A stretch of 64,000 nucleotides of DNA. Source: Psococerastis gibbosa (lineage: Eukaryota > Arthropoda > Insecta > Psocodea > Psocidae). A program made the position numbers and the translations under genes. The notes under the pieces were generated by a model. The model saw only the letters and a program-made list of their open reading frames with translations, had not been told where the DNA came from and ran no database searches. Below, in pieces: positions 21,532 through 32,905 of the stretch (within the stretch, counting starts at the first letter, position 1; every line of letters begins with the position of its first letter). Location: NCBI GenBank assembly GCA_963971405.1, contig OZ020484.1, positions 10,602,001 to 10,666,000 of the forward strand, read 5' to 3'.

Positions 21532-21823
21532 GATAGAAAATCCCAAAATACTGCCTTGGTTACAGCAACTGTTGATTTTCACGGAAAGTCGATTCTATTC
21601 GTACCTAGCAGTGGCGCCAACTTAAATGGCACTCAGAGGCTCAAACAAAAAATTAACAATAGTCATCTACTACTTAGATTAACAAAGTCTATATAATATA
21701 GCTAACTAACGTATTAAATAAATTAAAAAATATAAACTTACAAATTTCGGGTTAAATAACTACGGTCATCTTTCTCTAAACTAGCGTATGGGAAAAATTA
21801 ATTTTAATCCGTAGTATACCTTA

Positions 21824-22028
21824 GGTATAGTCCACGAAAAATGGAATGTTTTGATCCTGTGCAACACTATAAAAATATTCCTTGCACTATTTTGTGTTAC
21901 CTTGTTGCATTGAATGCAAGACATAACAAAAATTGTGCAAAGAATATTTTCACTGTTGCACAGGATCAAAACATTCCATGTCCATACATTCTATGTCTAT
22001 GCTTTTCTCATTTTGCGTGGACTATACC
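21824..22028. mobile_element. TA-flanked foldback element
   Basis: Ends GGTATAGTCCACG and CGTGGACTATACC, each next to TA. A second, longer pair of arms lies inside: ATGGAATGTTTTGATCCTG (21841 on) against its inverse ending at 21981, plus TTGCAC/GTGCAA. 205 bp, non-coding; Tc1/mariner-like by its TA flank. Confidence 0.7.
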
Positions 22029-22279
22029 TATCTACGCTCTGCTTCCTGTAAAGTCTTTGGGTTCTAAACCTCCACCCACCTCAGCCCCCTCCCGGATTTT
22101 GACGAATAGAGGCACGGAACACATGGGGTATTTTGGCAATTTACGCCTTTGAGCAAGCCTGGCCTCGTCATAACAGAGAAATAAATAAATATTTAAAAAA
22201 GAATTATCCCTACGTAGTCGGTTAAATTAAGAGTGAGTTTAAGAGTTTTCTGTGTTGACCATCCCGCTACTTTTTTGCT

Positions 22280-22670
22280 CAGTCATTCCCGGCCCTATTG
22301 TCACAACAGGACAAAATGACTTTACCGTTGGCTATAGTACACTTACTTCAGCCAACGCAACGCCCATGCGTGGCCTTTCGGCCATCCGACGCCGTGCCGC
22401 CCAGTATAAAGAAGCTCATCCCACCAAAGTTGCCTCGCAGATGACGCCCTTAAGGCCGTCGCAGGTTGCGAGATGTACGCGATCTCTGCCTGATGAGGGC
22501 GTCGTTTGCAGGGCCCTGAGAAGGGCCGGTTTTTCTTTTTCTGGGTTGTGGCACGGTAAAAGACGAAGAATTGTACTTCATTTAGCAACACCCAAGGTAC
22601 ACCGCTTGGAGGCGAACTACACTGTACCCCGGCTACAGTACAATGTGGTGGCATTTGTTGTCAACATTTA
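22280..22670. other. GC-rich island with unrecognised open frames
   Basis: A clear rise in GC. One plus frame (22252-22671) and one minus frame (22343-22654) are both open, and I recognise neither. On the minus strand lies a histone-type hairpin (22512-22527). Possible readings are a decayed multigene-family locus or an old GC-rich transposon. Confidence 0.4.
22512..22527 (-). other. orphan histone-type 3' stem-loop
   Basis: Minus strand GGCCCTTCTCAGGGCC: six-base stem, four-base loop TCTC, preceded by AAAAACC. Replication-dependent histone mRNAs end in a GGCYCT-loop-AGRGCC hairpin of this size, with U at loop positions 1 and 3. No histone codons were found upstream, and the 3' flank is not the usual ACCA. 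Confidence 0.3.
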
Positions 22671-22707
22671 ATAACGGCCGCAGCGATTTCTAGGGGTCCA
22701 TAATACA

Positions 22708-22940
22708 CGGTGGCGGCGCTAGAAATTTTAAGGTGGGGGGGGGGGCATGGAGGTGCATGACTTCTATCTGGGGGGGCCAATGAAAAAACAAAACACTTTT
22801 CATTGGGAGTAGGTATACCGTTCAATAATTCTGCAATTTAACAAGATGTAAAATATCTCAAAACTGGGGGGCCCCGGAGGGGTCGGAGAAACTTTTGGGG
22901 GGGCCAGGCCCCCTCGGGCACCCCCGTAGCGCCGCCACTG
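22708..22940. mobile_element. hAT-type miniature element
   Basis: Ends CGGTGGCGGCGCTA and TAGCGCCGCCACTG with a perfect 8-bp duplication ATAATACA (22700-22707 and 22941-22948). G runs near 22734 and 22897. A relative starts at 41147. Confidence 0.82.
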
Positions 22941-22948
22941 ATAATACA

Positions 22949-24147
22949 CCACCCAAGTCTTCTTAATTAGCAACCATAAGCTTAGCATTGGCCACTGTTC
23001 TATTTTAAAGTCGTAGGAAAAATAATAAATGCATTCCACAAAGAAAGAACATCTTCCCGCCTTCCACTCCAACAACTTTCCAATCTCGCCACCTAACTTT
23101 CAATACTTTCAACCAAAACTTGGTGAAATAATTCATCACAGCTCGCGCTAACTGAAATATATTTTCTCACAAGATCATTTCCTATGCTAAGTATTAACAA
23201 TAGAATTCTTATCCAAGGGAAAATTACGGTGAGATTCTGAACATCACGCAATTTGCGCGTTTACAAATTTTGAGTTATACGAGACGTACATTACAGCCCA
23301 TTGAGAGGAATGATTTTCAAATGAAGGTTCAATCGTAAGCTAAGTAATAGAAGCAAGTAATGGAAGAAAGAATATGAGTAGTTTATGAATGGAATAAGTT
23401 CAAACAGAATACATTCTTAACTTTTTTCATGGTAACATGGAGTTACGAAAGGTCACCGATCGCATGATGTGTAGAGACTCGTACAAGTACGAACATGCTA
23501 CATGTATGCTATCACAGACCATTTTCACTTTGCTACATTGTGAATTGCCTTAGAAACTATAAATATAAATAGTAAATGTAAAAATATCGCCCTCGAAATA
23601 ATCATTAAAATTAAAAAATATTCATTTATTTTAAACAATTGAATTAATACCATCACGTGACATAATCGCCATAATCGGGCCGCAGCTTTATTCCCTGAAT
23701 GATTTGTTAACCAAAAATTATTATCAGTCTTCGTGTGGTTTTAGCTTAAAACCCCTAAAGCAGCTAAGGCTATGCACGCTTGTTAAAGAGCCAGTTAAAA
23801 ATAAATAATTTAAAGGGTAATGCTAATGGGAGGAAGGGAAGTAAAGTTAATGGGATGTCGGATGATGACTCGCCCCCTCCCCCCCTCTTTCACCCCCACC
23901 ACCCCGCTTCCACGATCTAGACAGCAGAGCAGCACCTTCTAATTACGTCATAAATGGAATACCTACACCACTTACTTTCTCGGGGCAATTAACCCCATGA
24001 GAAACAATCAGCATTTAGCTACATGGCAAATATTCGCTACCTTCGTTACAGTTTCCAGCTTTTTCTTTTCATTTCTGGGCAGAGGCCTCACCCAGATTGA
24101 AAACTGAAAATTACCTGTTTACTCGTATAATATACTAATATATCATA
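22949..24147. other. mostly unrecognised DNA with a SINE remnant
   Basis: A partial minus-strand S1 SINE at about 23445-23540 (GTCACCGATCGCATGATG..GTGTAGAGACTCG block shared with 14405-14480 inverted). The rest is AT-rich; a C-rich stretch lies at 23873-23910. Confidence 0.45.
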
Positions 24148-24159
24148 ATGTATTTTTCG

Positions 24160-24310
24160 AGTTGGCAGGGGAACATGGTGGGACATGATAACGCGCTTAG
24201 GCAGTCTACGTACGTGTCGAGTCCTGGTCACCTCCGATTTCATCGTGTGACTTTACCATGTTCCCCAAGTGGTTCGGAATCCACTATAATCAGGAGGTCC
24301 ACCCTGTCTG
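24160..24310 (+). repeat. interspersed repeat E, partial copy
   Basis: Shares GTCCTGGTCACCTCCGA, CGTGTGACTT and CAAGTGGTTCGGAATCCAC, then AATCAGGAGGTCCAC, with 26540-26735 and with 35370-35705 (inverted). Short coding-like frames run across all copies but no known protein is seen. Confidence 0.65.
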
Positions 24311-24419
24311 TCAACTCCCCTTTCCCCAAGGTGAAAGAGTCTGCCCTTAGGGTGCCTCAAGTTAACAAACAGACTCACTCCCCTAGCCAGGCTGACAGGG
24401 TTGCTTAAAGCAAAAATGC

Positions 24420-25512
24420 TGAAAGCAGGCGTTAGAAACAACAACAACACATGAAATGATAGGTAATAATTTGTGGTTTTCGCCATAAGTTGCGTTTCAA
24501 ATTGTGAACAGTATAGCATTTATATTAGGTTACCTGGTAGAGTAGCCCTTAGGGGCTAAAGGTCGCCTAATATAAATCAGTTTTTTCATTTCATATCATT
24601 TATAAAATATATATATATATATATATTCACTTGTAATCATCCTTAAAAACAGTCCCCAACTTGGATTTTTCAAAAAATCGCAATAACTCAAAAACGAAAT
24701 TACCCGATCCATAGGGGCTGCCTTTGTTTAGCAACTAGCTATAATAAAATTAGCCTATGTACTGCACCTCCACATTTTGTCTTTAGGTACCGGTATGGTA
24801 GTAAAAGGGAAATGCCACTTTCTCACGTGATCATGAATTAAAGAAATTAATGCTTACTGAAAATGTAGCCTATATTATATACCATATTGAACTTGAACGT
24901 AATATACAGTATGTTTTAGTCAACAGCAATATACGGTAAACGTAGCATTCAGATGATATAACCCAACGAATATCTCACTTTTATAGTGCCTTATAATCAA
25001 AATATAGGCAATAAAGCTTTTAGACACTTTATGCGAACAAATGTGGGAACCCGCAATAAATTTTCAGCGGCCCCAATAATGACACAAGTGTATCCTTTCA
25101 TATAAAACTTTTATGGCATACGCGATGAGATGCAAAATATTTGCACGCTCTAAAGGACAATCTAGCAAGAATCAGTTTCAAAATCCCTGATGATTAGAGA
25201 ATAAGAAGACAGAAGCGAAGAAAACGCTGAGAAATACATTTACTCAATCTCAACTACTTTTTGTAAGCTCTCACGGTATTTTGATAAGAGTCAGCAAACA
25301 ATACACTCTGTTTTGTTCTAGTATCATCTACGATTTCGCTTCAAGAATGTGCAAAATGTATTTGTATAACATTAACAGGAAACCTCTAAAAGACCCACTC
25401 TCTGAAGTTAGAGTTAAATTTATTAGGGTAGGTGAAGTAAGGTAATCTAGATGTTTTTTCCTGCAGCAAAAATGTAACCAAAATAGAATTTATCTAGAAC
25501 TAAAACCAACTA
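24420..25512. other. AT-rich DNA with (AT)n
   Basis: (AT)n at about 24606-24627. Nothing else recognised. Confidence 0.4.
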
Positions 25513-25882
25513 CCGGCTAGGGCTAAATACAAATATGGTGACGTGGTAGCAGACACTCAAGACTTAGGTGGCGTTTCCACCGACCTCGCATTGCAGAATG
25601 CAAATGACATTGACGGAAATTAGAATTTTTCTTTTTATAGAAATCTATTAAAATGTTTGTAATTAACATATCCCATGACACCATTTTTTAATTTTAGTTA
25701 GTTTGTTTGTGATTTTACTCTATGATCATTGATCAATTTTAACTATGGCATAGAGTAAAACAAACATTTCCGTCAATGCCACTTGCATTCTGCAATGCGA
25801 GGTCGGTGGAAACCCCGCCTAAGTCTTGAATGTCTGTCACCGTTTTTGTATTTAGCCCTAGCCGGTCGGTGGAAACCGCGCC
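25513..25882. mobile_element. composite foldback, long form, copy 2 (left end lost)
   Basis: Starts inside the outer arm at CCGGCTAGGGCTAAAT; the terminal 17 bases are missing. Hinge, inner arms and core are present; the right end is GGTCGGTGGAAACCGCGCC. A part of the right hinge is deleted (TCTTGAATGTCTG then CACCG). Confidence 0.72.
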
Positions 25883-25964
25883 TCACTATGTAAAATAATT
25901 TGTTGTTTCCAAATGAGCCCCATGACGTTCTTCCTTGATTTGCTAATTCAGCTACCGTACCTTC

Positions 25965-26270
25965 TTCTTTTGCTTTAAATGCCTGCGCTGTCGATGATTG
26001 GGGATCATCAAGACAATTTGGACCTCGGAAAATGTTGCTCCAAAAGGAGAAGTCGTTGTCTTACCAAACCACTGCCTCAGGTTTTTTAACCGGTATGTTC
26101 TTCTGCCAGGAGCCCTCAGCCGTCTATCTTCCTTTTGATTATTACATGCTGAAGGCGATATTTTTCGTTCCTCATCACATGGCCAAAGTATTTTAGTTTC
26201 CGTTTCTTAACCGTCAGCAGCAACTCAGTTTCTGTATCCATTCGCCTCAGTGCCCACGATCTCTCCAGGA
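25965..26270 (-). pseudogene. RTE-like LINE C-terminal fragment, decayed
   Basis: Minus-strand translation gives RMDTETELLLTVKKRKLKYF (26243 downward), then GHVMRNEKYRL, HVIIKRKIDG, then a stop in the Gly/Arg stretch and LKNLRQWFGK-like residues in a shifted frame. Same family as 20325-20690 and better preserved in the FGHVMRNEKYRL core. No RT palm is nearby, so it is a 5'-truncated relic. Confidence 0.82.
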
Positions 26271-26367
26271 AATGCAACGAATTTTATCTGTATACACTGT
26301 ATATTCACATTACAAATGTATTGGTCCTGTTCTCCATAGTTACCACGCCTCTGGTATCAATCACTTA

Positions 26368-26519
26368 GGGCCCGTTTATAGCAGGCGGTGGCGGTTGCGG
26401 TTCTGGCGTAAAATAAACATAAGAAAAACTTTGCCCAATGTAAACACGGAATGACAAGCTTATCCAATGTTTATTTTACGCCAGATCCACTCCCGCAACC
26501 GTCTGCTACAAACTGGGCC
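26368..26519. mobile_element. PIF/Harbinger-like miniature element
   Basis: Ends GGGCCCGTTTATAGCAG and CTACAAACTGGGCC, with TTA on both sides (26365-26367, 26520-26522). The inner arms GGCGTAAAATAAACAT and its inverse complete the palindrome. GGGCC...-type ends with a TTA duplication are typical of Tourist-like elements. Confidence 0.78.
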
Positions 26520-26539
26520 TTACCGTTGTAAGCCGGCCG

Positions 26540-26735
26540 CCTTACCAAGTTGAATCCAGCGGACCAGAGCAGGTTCAAAGATGCAGATAACTTGGTAGTG
26601 TGCACAGTGCCGGTAGGGAAACATAGTAGGACTTGTCCTGGTCACCTCCGAACTAATCGTGTGACTTCACTGTGTTTCCCAAGTGGTTCGGAATCCACTA
26701 TAATCAGGAGGTCCACTGTCCTATGGGCCCACACC
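26540..26735 (+). repeat. interspersed repeat E
   Basis: Starts near AAGTTGAATCCAGCGGACC and contains GTGTGCACAGTGCCGGTAGG, both shared (inverted) with 35370-35705. Its translation is nearly identical to that copy over about 45 residues, reflecting DNA-level similarity. Confidence 0.7.
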
Positions 26736-27612
26736 GTGGCCTGGGACTGTGTCCAACCATACTACTACTTACCGTTGTAAGCGATCGTGTTAAAAACGGG
26801 ACCATGCGGTAATTGCTAATCAAAAACATACTCTCATCTCACGAGCTAGATATTGTGATACTGTATATACTAGTAAAATGCGCGAGAGTTCACGTTATTT
26901 TATTTCTATAATGTCCCTTTGAATGAGGCTATTGCGTAGAAGAGAACAATAGCCCGGGACAATTAAGATAAAAAGTACAAAAGCGTATTCTCGCAGAACA
27001 GAAACTGCCAACCGGTGAGGACGGTCGCTGTCATATAGATTTTCATATATGGCAGCAAGCAAACCTTGTATCATCAAATTTTTGCCCCGTGACAGCGCAT
27101 CACAGTTTTCATTAAAAGTTATCTACGACTACGGTATGTCTAATTAATATTTACGTTGGTCGCGTGTTAACCCGCACTGATATACAACCAAATAACACAC
27201 AGGATTTACTGAATTTACGTCTATTGTGCTTAAGATTGAAATTAAATCCACTAATACGGTTAGAAACCACACTGTATATTTAATCAATGAAGCCACTCAT
27301 GTATGTACCATAAGTGAACTTATTGTATATTTTAGGAGATAATGCTATTCATAGTGCTCATTTTCTAGTATTTACTATTATTATTATTTTTAAATTTTTA
27401 GGCGCGGGACTCTCGAGTATTTCCGCCGGTCGGTGTGTGTGTGCGGAGCTGCTAACTTATATTTGGTTAATGTTGGTAGTTTCCGTTTGGAACGGTTCTT
27501 TTGTATTTGTCCATAGGTGTTTCATGACTCCAGTCTTGATGAGAAAATTTAACGCTGCTATGGCCGGCTCATGTTTGCCCCCAATTAAGCTTGACAGGGT
27601 GTGTGGTTTTGG
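26736..27612. other. unrecognised DNA
   Basis: A frame of 108 codons at 27314-27640 runs into a transposon end and has no recognisable domain. Otherwise nothing seen. Confidence 0.4.
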
Positions 27613-27615
27613 TAA

Positions 27616-27942
27616 GGCGGGGTTTCCACCGACCGGCTAGGGCTAAATACAAATACGGTGACGTGGTAGCAGACATTCAAGACTTAAGCGGGGTTTCCAC
27701 CGACCTCGCATTGCAGAATGCAAATGACATTGACGGAAATGTTTGTTATATTACTCTATGCCATAGTTAAAATTGATCTATGATTATAGAGTAAAATCAC
27801 AAACAAACTAACTAAAATTAAAAAATGGCGTCATGGCATATGTTAATTACAAACATTTTAATAGATTTCTATAAAAAGAAAAACAAACATTTCCGTCAAT
27901 GTCATTTGCATTCTGCAATGCGAGGTCGGTGGAAACCCCGCC
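27616..27942. mobile_element. composite foldback, hybrid copy
   Basis: TAA on both sides (27613-27615, 27943-27945). The left end is the outer terminus (GGCGGGGTTTCCACCGACC then CGGCTAGGG), the right end is the inner terminus (GGTCGGTGGAAACCCCGCC). The right hinge and right outer arm are absent, yet the flanking triplets agree, which suggests that the hybrid itself moved. Confidence 0.75.
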
Positions 27943-27945
27943 TAA

Positions 27946-29017
27946 GGGCGTTATGCGTATATAAAAATGTACGGAATATGTACGTATGAGGCATGCCTCC
28001 CTTCCGACATCTAATTCATTAGGTTTTTTTTATGTCCCTTCAGTTCGATTTCCCATACGGACTTAAAACATCGAGGCTACACAAAAGGAACAAATGCAGA
28101 CAAACATGCTGGACAACGCTATAGAGTATTTCACAAATGGCAAGGTTTGTTTGTAGGAAGAGGCAAGAGGAATTGTATGACAATTGGTTCCATTAGATAA
28201 TTACATATTACACGGGTTTAATTAAATTATACAATACTATACCCCTTCTGTCACATTTCAAGTTTTTCATTATTGAGCTTATGTGATGATACTTTTTTTT
28301 CGTGTCCAAGCGATTCAAAAGTTTTACTTAACTACCAATATTTCACCACATCAATGGTAGCCTAGTTTCAGTGCCAGAAGTCGTTGACAGTGGCAGAGTA
28401 CGCAGTAGAGTTGTGATGTTACTTAATTTTTTTGATTTTTTTTTCTTGTCCAAGCGATTCAAAATTTTTAACTTAACGACTAATATTTTTTTTAATTACT
28501 TCCGCGATCAGATTTCTTGCAGCCCAATAAAACAAATAATCTCGTGAACCTCTGCTATTGACGAGAGCTGGGCACGTCATAAGGTGTTTTCTGTTCATTT
28601 CTTCCCGAGTGTCGCACAGAAAGATATAGACAATAGTACACTAACAGTATTAATATATACAATACGTCATTACGATACGTAACCCAAATGTTGTTCGTCG
28701 GCAACATTTTGTCGTGTTCTGTCTGCTCTGGGTCAAAATAATTTGGGTAACTTAGGGAATAAAATTACAATCGAGGGAGCAGTGCCACAATATTATACGG
28801 TTAACGCTTGGGGGAATCAGCCAAAGCAGATTCCAGCCGACCGCGCTGTCAGGAGTCTTCCCTTTAATGTAAACCCATGCCACCCCCCCCCCCCTCTCTC
28901 TCCCCCTCTTCTACCCCATACACGATTCAGTAGCCATCAATGGGAATCATTAGTCTATATATCAGACGACTGTCCGTCAAACTATTGAGGAATAAGCGAC
29001 TAACTTATACCTTAGAG
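27946..29017. other. unrecognised DNA
   Basis: A C-rich stretch at 28882-28912. No genes or shared repeats seen. Confidence 0.4.
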
Positions 29018-29110
29018 CAGAGGTTCTCAAACTTATTTTCGTCGCGGACCCCTAAATAATTATATAAAATTGCATCGCGACCCACTAAATTCTACATTGC
29101 AATTTTTACT
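29018..29110 (+). mobile_element. hAT terminus, orphan
   Basis: CAGAGGTTCTCAAACTTATT followed by CGTCGCGGACCCC. CAGNGGTTCTCAA is the classic terminal repeat of one hAT group. No matching opposite end was found; another hAT-like start, CAAGGGCGTACGCAGG, follows at 29142. Confidence 0.55.
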
Positions 29111-31002
29111 TCGATTTCCTTCCTAAAATAGCCTTATCGTCCAAGGGCGTACGCAGGAATAGGAGCAAGGGGGGAAGCCAGAGGGTGGTTCCAGCTACCA
29201 ATAAATATGATACCGGGTACCTCACCTTACTTCTTACTATCTTTAAAACATATATATGACTTAAATTGCAAAAAAACTCGTCAATCAATTCAATTCTATC
29301 TAGGAGGGGGTCACGTGACTGGCCTGGAAATGACTTTGCAGGGGGTTCCTAATACACGTTTTAAACCGCAGGGGCATAGTAATATTCGATAGAAGGGACA
29401 AGTATACGCGTAGACATGCTTACGCTATCAAGCCAAACTAAAATTACTATTACTATAGGTCTCAAATTCGTGCATGAAGCATTTAAAAACATAGGCTACC
29501 TCTTAGAACATTTTTACGTGCCCCACAGCGAAGAGAACCTCCAACTTTTATCATTACATGCTTACAATTGACAATATGAACAATTACTTTGACAGTAAAG
29601 CGCCAGCAATATGTAAAGCTGCAATTACTTGAAATAGTAAAACGTGAAATACAGAACAGGTACGCGACGCGGGGCTTTGTTTATAAAATGGATATTTAAC
29701 CATCCCTTGGCTACAGACCGTTATCAATATGGCTGCTACGTGTAGCCTGCATAAGATAAGTACGCAATTCGGCGGGGAAATAGCCTGCCCAAGCTAACAA
29801 CTAAACTACAGAGTTTTTGACCGGGTCCAGGTATCCGCTTTGCTATGCTGCAGTGTGTAAGACTTCGATATTTTTTTCGTTATCTCTGATGCTCAATGTT
29901 CAAGGTCAAAAGTCTCCGGTTTGACCTTAAGTATCCACTAATAATACTGTACTACGGGGAAAGCAAGTAGGTACGGGTTTACTCGTATTTTTTTTTTTTT
30001 TTTGTAAACTTATTTTTTCACGATTAGGTATTTCCAGATTTTTTTTTTAAAACTTGGGTTTCTTGGGGGAGGGCCAATGGGGCCAACTGCCCCATAATCC
30101 CCCCCCCCCCCCAAGGACCTGGAAAAGGCTAAAACAGCACGAGCTGATTATGAATCAGGAGAAGTAGGGCACATTGTTTTCTTAATCCTTTTTCTAATTT
30201 TCTGAAGGCACAATGCTTGCTGGTGCATGTCCCAAGGGAAACTAGAAGTGAATAGAAAGGTTCTTTTGTGTTCAAACTACTACCATACATGTTTACACTT
30301 TACAGAGCCATGCGGGGGATATTTCAGGGTGAGGCACGACAAAAAAATTGCACCCCTTCCCGGAGATTTTGGGGCTATTATACATCAATTGTATATTGTA
30401 TGTAAATTAAGGCTGTATAAAGAGGTAAGGTTTCGTAATTTTTTTGATCATCGTCCGAAGCAAATTTATTAGTAGGGTAGGCCTGCCTTACCTTTTGAAT
30501 AATTTAGCGTAGGCTATATTTTCATTCCTTCAAAGATTTAGTTTAAAACTCCAAGTGGGTCTCACAGAAATCTTTCTCTTGATGGTATCGTAGCTCATTT
30601 TAGTATTCGGTATTCATATTTTGATGTAAATGTCATGTCTGATACTCCCTAAAGCAACCAGCTCAACCAAAATTGTTGATACTATTTTGAATTTGTCTTG
30701 TCGGTGCCCCTCGAGCTACATCATCCTATAGCACCGCACAGTTCTGCATGTTTACTCCATAAAAGGTTAAAGAATCATAATTGATTATTATAAAAACCCT
30801 CTCGAACCCTTAATTTTCATTGTAGTTCTATAATAATACATTGATAACATATTAGCACAGCAGTGAATCACCCTCCTCAGATATTATACAATAGTATATG
30901 CAAATATACCAAGAAAAGAAAGGAAGTACAGTTGTAGTATTATTGTACTGTACAATAATGAAATCAACAAATATTAGCAGACTAACAAACGTAATTTACT
31001 TA
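29111..31002. other. unrecognised DNA with homopolymers
   Basis: T run at 29989-30003 and C run at 30099-30112. No reading frame or shared repeat of interest. Confidence 0.4.
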
Positions 31003-31375
31003 GGCGCCCATTCCACGGACCGGCTAGGGCTATTTACAAAAACGGTGACGTGGTAGCAGACATTCAAGACTTAGGCGGGGTTTCCACTGACCTCGCATTG
31101 CAGAATTGACGGAAATGTTTATTTTCCTCTATGCCATAGTTAAAATTGATCAATGATCATACAGTAAAATCACAAACAAACTAAACTTAAAAAATGGCGT
31201 CACGTTAAGTACAAACATTTTAATAGATTTCTATAAAAAGAAAAATTCTAATTTCCGTCAATGTCATTTGCATTCTGCAATGCGAGGTCGGTGGAAACGC
31301 CACCTAAGTCTTGAATGTCTGCTACCACGTCACCGTTTTTGTAAATAGCCCTAGCCGGTCGGTGGAATGGGCGTC
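31003..31375. mobile_element. composite foldback, long form, copy 4
   Basis: TTA on both sides (31000-31002, 31376-31378). Ends GGCGCCCATTCCACGGACC and GGTGGAATGGGCGTC. Hinge, inner arms and core as in the other long copies. Confidence 0.8.
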
Positions 31376-31378
31376 TTA

Positions 31379-31921
31379 CTACAGTCAGTTAAAATACTAT
31401 TGTATATGAGGCTAGGTGGTTGTGCTGCTCTCTCTCAGACCACTCAGCTAATAACTGTAAAGCCCAATAAGGAAATACAGTGTATAGTCTATGAAAGCTT
31501 AGCTGGATACAAAATAACTCTTGAAATAGGCCTGCGGGTAATGCCTACTAAAAGGCAATGTTGATATTAAATCTGACAAATGGCCGCAAGGGTCCAAAAG
31601 TACCATTAGAGATAACTAGTTTCCAGGTATTTCTGCTGAAAAAATAACTACCGGCAAGCCTGAAAAGCGCTGGAGCATAATATAGGGAGGGAACGTTTCA
31701 TCAAGCAAACGATAATTTTGGCAAGATAAAATCGTAAAGATTGTGTGGGGGCAATATCCCTGATGGGACTCACAATATAATGTCCATTATCCGTACGGTG
31801 CTGGACCATTTTGTTGAGATGTTCAAACCTCAAATGAGAAATTAATTTTTTTTATCCTGTGTTATGTATTGTCAGCAGTGTGTATAGTATATCAGTGATT
31901 CTTGGATTCGGGGTGATTTGC
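31379..31921. other. unrecognised DNA
   Basis: Nothing recognised between two foldback elements. Confidence 0.4.
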
Positions 31922-31924
31922 TTA

Positions 31925-32086
31925 GGCGGGTATTCCACATACGTCAATCGTCAATGAAAAATTGAAAAATGACGTTTTAGCAGACATTAAAGACATACTA
32001 AAAATTCTGCTACCACGTCAATTTACGTCATTGTTACGTCATTTTTCAATTTTTCATTGACGATTGACGTATGTGGAAAACCCGCC
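31925..32086. mobile_element. PIF/Harbinger-like foldback, short form
   Basis: TTA on both sides (31922-31924, 32087-32089). Ends GGCGGGTATTCCACATACG and CGTATGTGGAAAACCCGCC. The centre carries a diverged hinge (GACGTTTTAGCAGACATT against TCTGCTACCACGTCAAT). Same outer arms as 8617-9063 without its large core. Confidence 0.78.
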
Positions 32087-32189
32087 TTAAGATCGATAAT
32101 AAGACTGGGTTTGGTTGGCACTTGATAATAAGTCGTCTTCAAGTTATTGGTCCAAGGACGAATTAATAGAATTCTTCTTGACAATATGA

Positions 32190-32756
32190 GCATATTCCGC
32201 TTATGCAGGTGTAGCAACTACTACTACCCTCTCTTTAGTCTATGGAGCGAGCCAGACTTCTGAACCAGATAAAGGGCACGTTAAGTTACCATATCTGGGT
32301 AGGATCAGTTTGGAGTTGGCCTCTTGGATTGGAGATAGGGTCGATAAGAATGTGTCATTTTATTCTGTGGACTCGTTGGGTAAGCAACTGATTAATTGTA
32401 AACCTAAATTGGAGAAAGGGAGGAAATCAGGGGTTTATCAACTAGACTGTAATGACTGTGGTAGCTTATATATTGGACAAACTGGGAGAGGGTTTAAAGA
32501 AAGAATAGCGGAGCATAGACGGGGGGTAGGAAAACCCGACACTCAGTCCGCCTTTGCCCAACATATAAACACCCACAACCATGCCTGTGATATAGATAAT
32601 TTTAAGATCTTACATGTAGCCAACAAGGGGAAACTTCTTGATAATTTAGAAACCATTGAGATTAGGGAAGCTATGGTTAAAAACAAATCGTTACTTAATG
32701 ACATAACCTTTTTAAGTAGTTCCCCCTTGTTGGCGCTTCCATTGGTTAATGTTTAA
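32190..32756 (+). pseudogene. Penelope-like element C-terminal fragment with GIY-YIG endonuclease
   Basis: Open from just after a TGA (32187-32189) to TAA (32754-32756), about 188 codons without internal stops. The first part contains HVKLPYLGRISLELASWI, matching the linker after the reverse transcriptase in Penelope-like elements, where 'LPY' begins the connector. Next comes VYQLDCNDCGSLYIGQTGRG, with the two short motifs (VYQL for GIY, LYIG for YIG) of a GIY-YIG nuclease, then the KERIAEHRR helix carrying the catalytic-site arginine, and NLETIEIREA with the glutamate expected for metal binding. The C...C(N/D)C pair before YIG is usual for this group. The RT is missing, so this is 5'-truncated. 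A hammerhead-like motif follows at 32865. Confidence 0.88.
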
Positions 32757-32905
32757 TTGTTCAATTTAAATTGTTTACTTTATGCGATGCTGTGTGTTAT
32801 CCTGACAATGAGTTTTATTTTGTTTTAGCTTGCATACCTTGTGTTTTATCTGTTTTCAATCGCACTTGACGATGGCGTGAGCCGAAATCGGTTGTGAATT
32901 TTTAA
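32757..32905 (+). mobile_element. Penelope-like 3' region with hammerhead-like core
   Basis: About 110 bases after the stop lies TTGACGATGGCGTGAGCC then GAAATCGG (32866-32890): near-CTGANGA (first base T), an extra T, a perfect 3-bp helix closed by a GTGA loop, then GAAA. Position right after the endonuclease frame supports identifying the same pattern at 16177 and in the palindromic elements as Penelope-like ends. Confidence 0.55.

Noticed and set aside
22252-22671. 139-codon plus ORF as a host gene
   Set aside because: No recognisable domain, both strands are open because of GC richness, and the frame starts at a non-ATG codon in AT-rich DNA.
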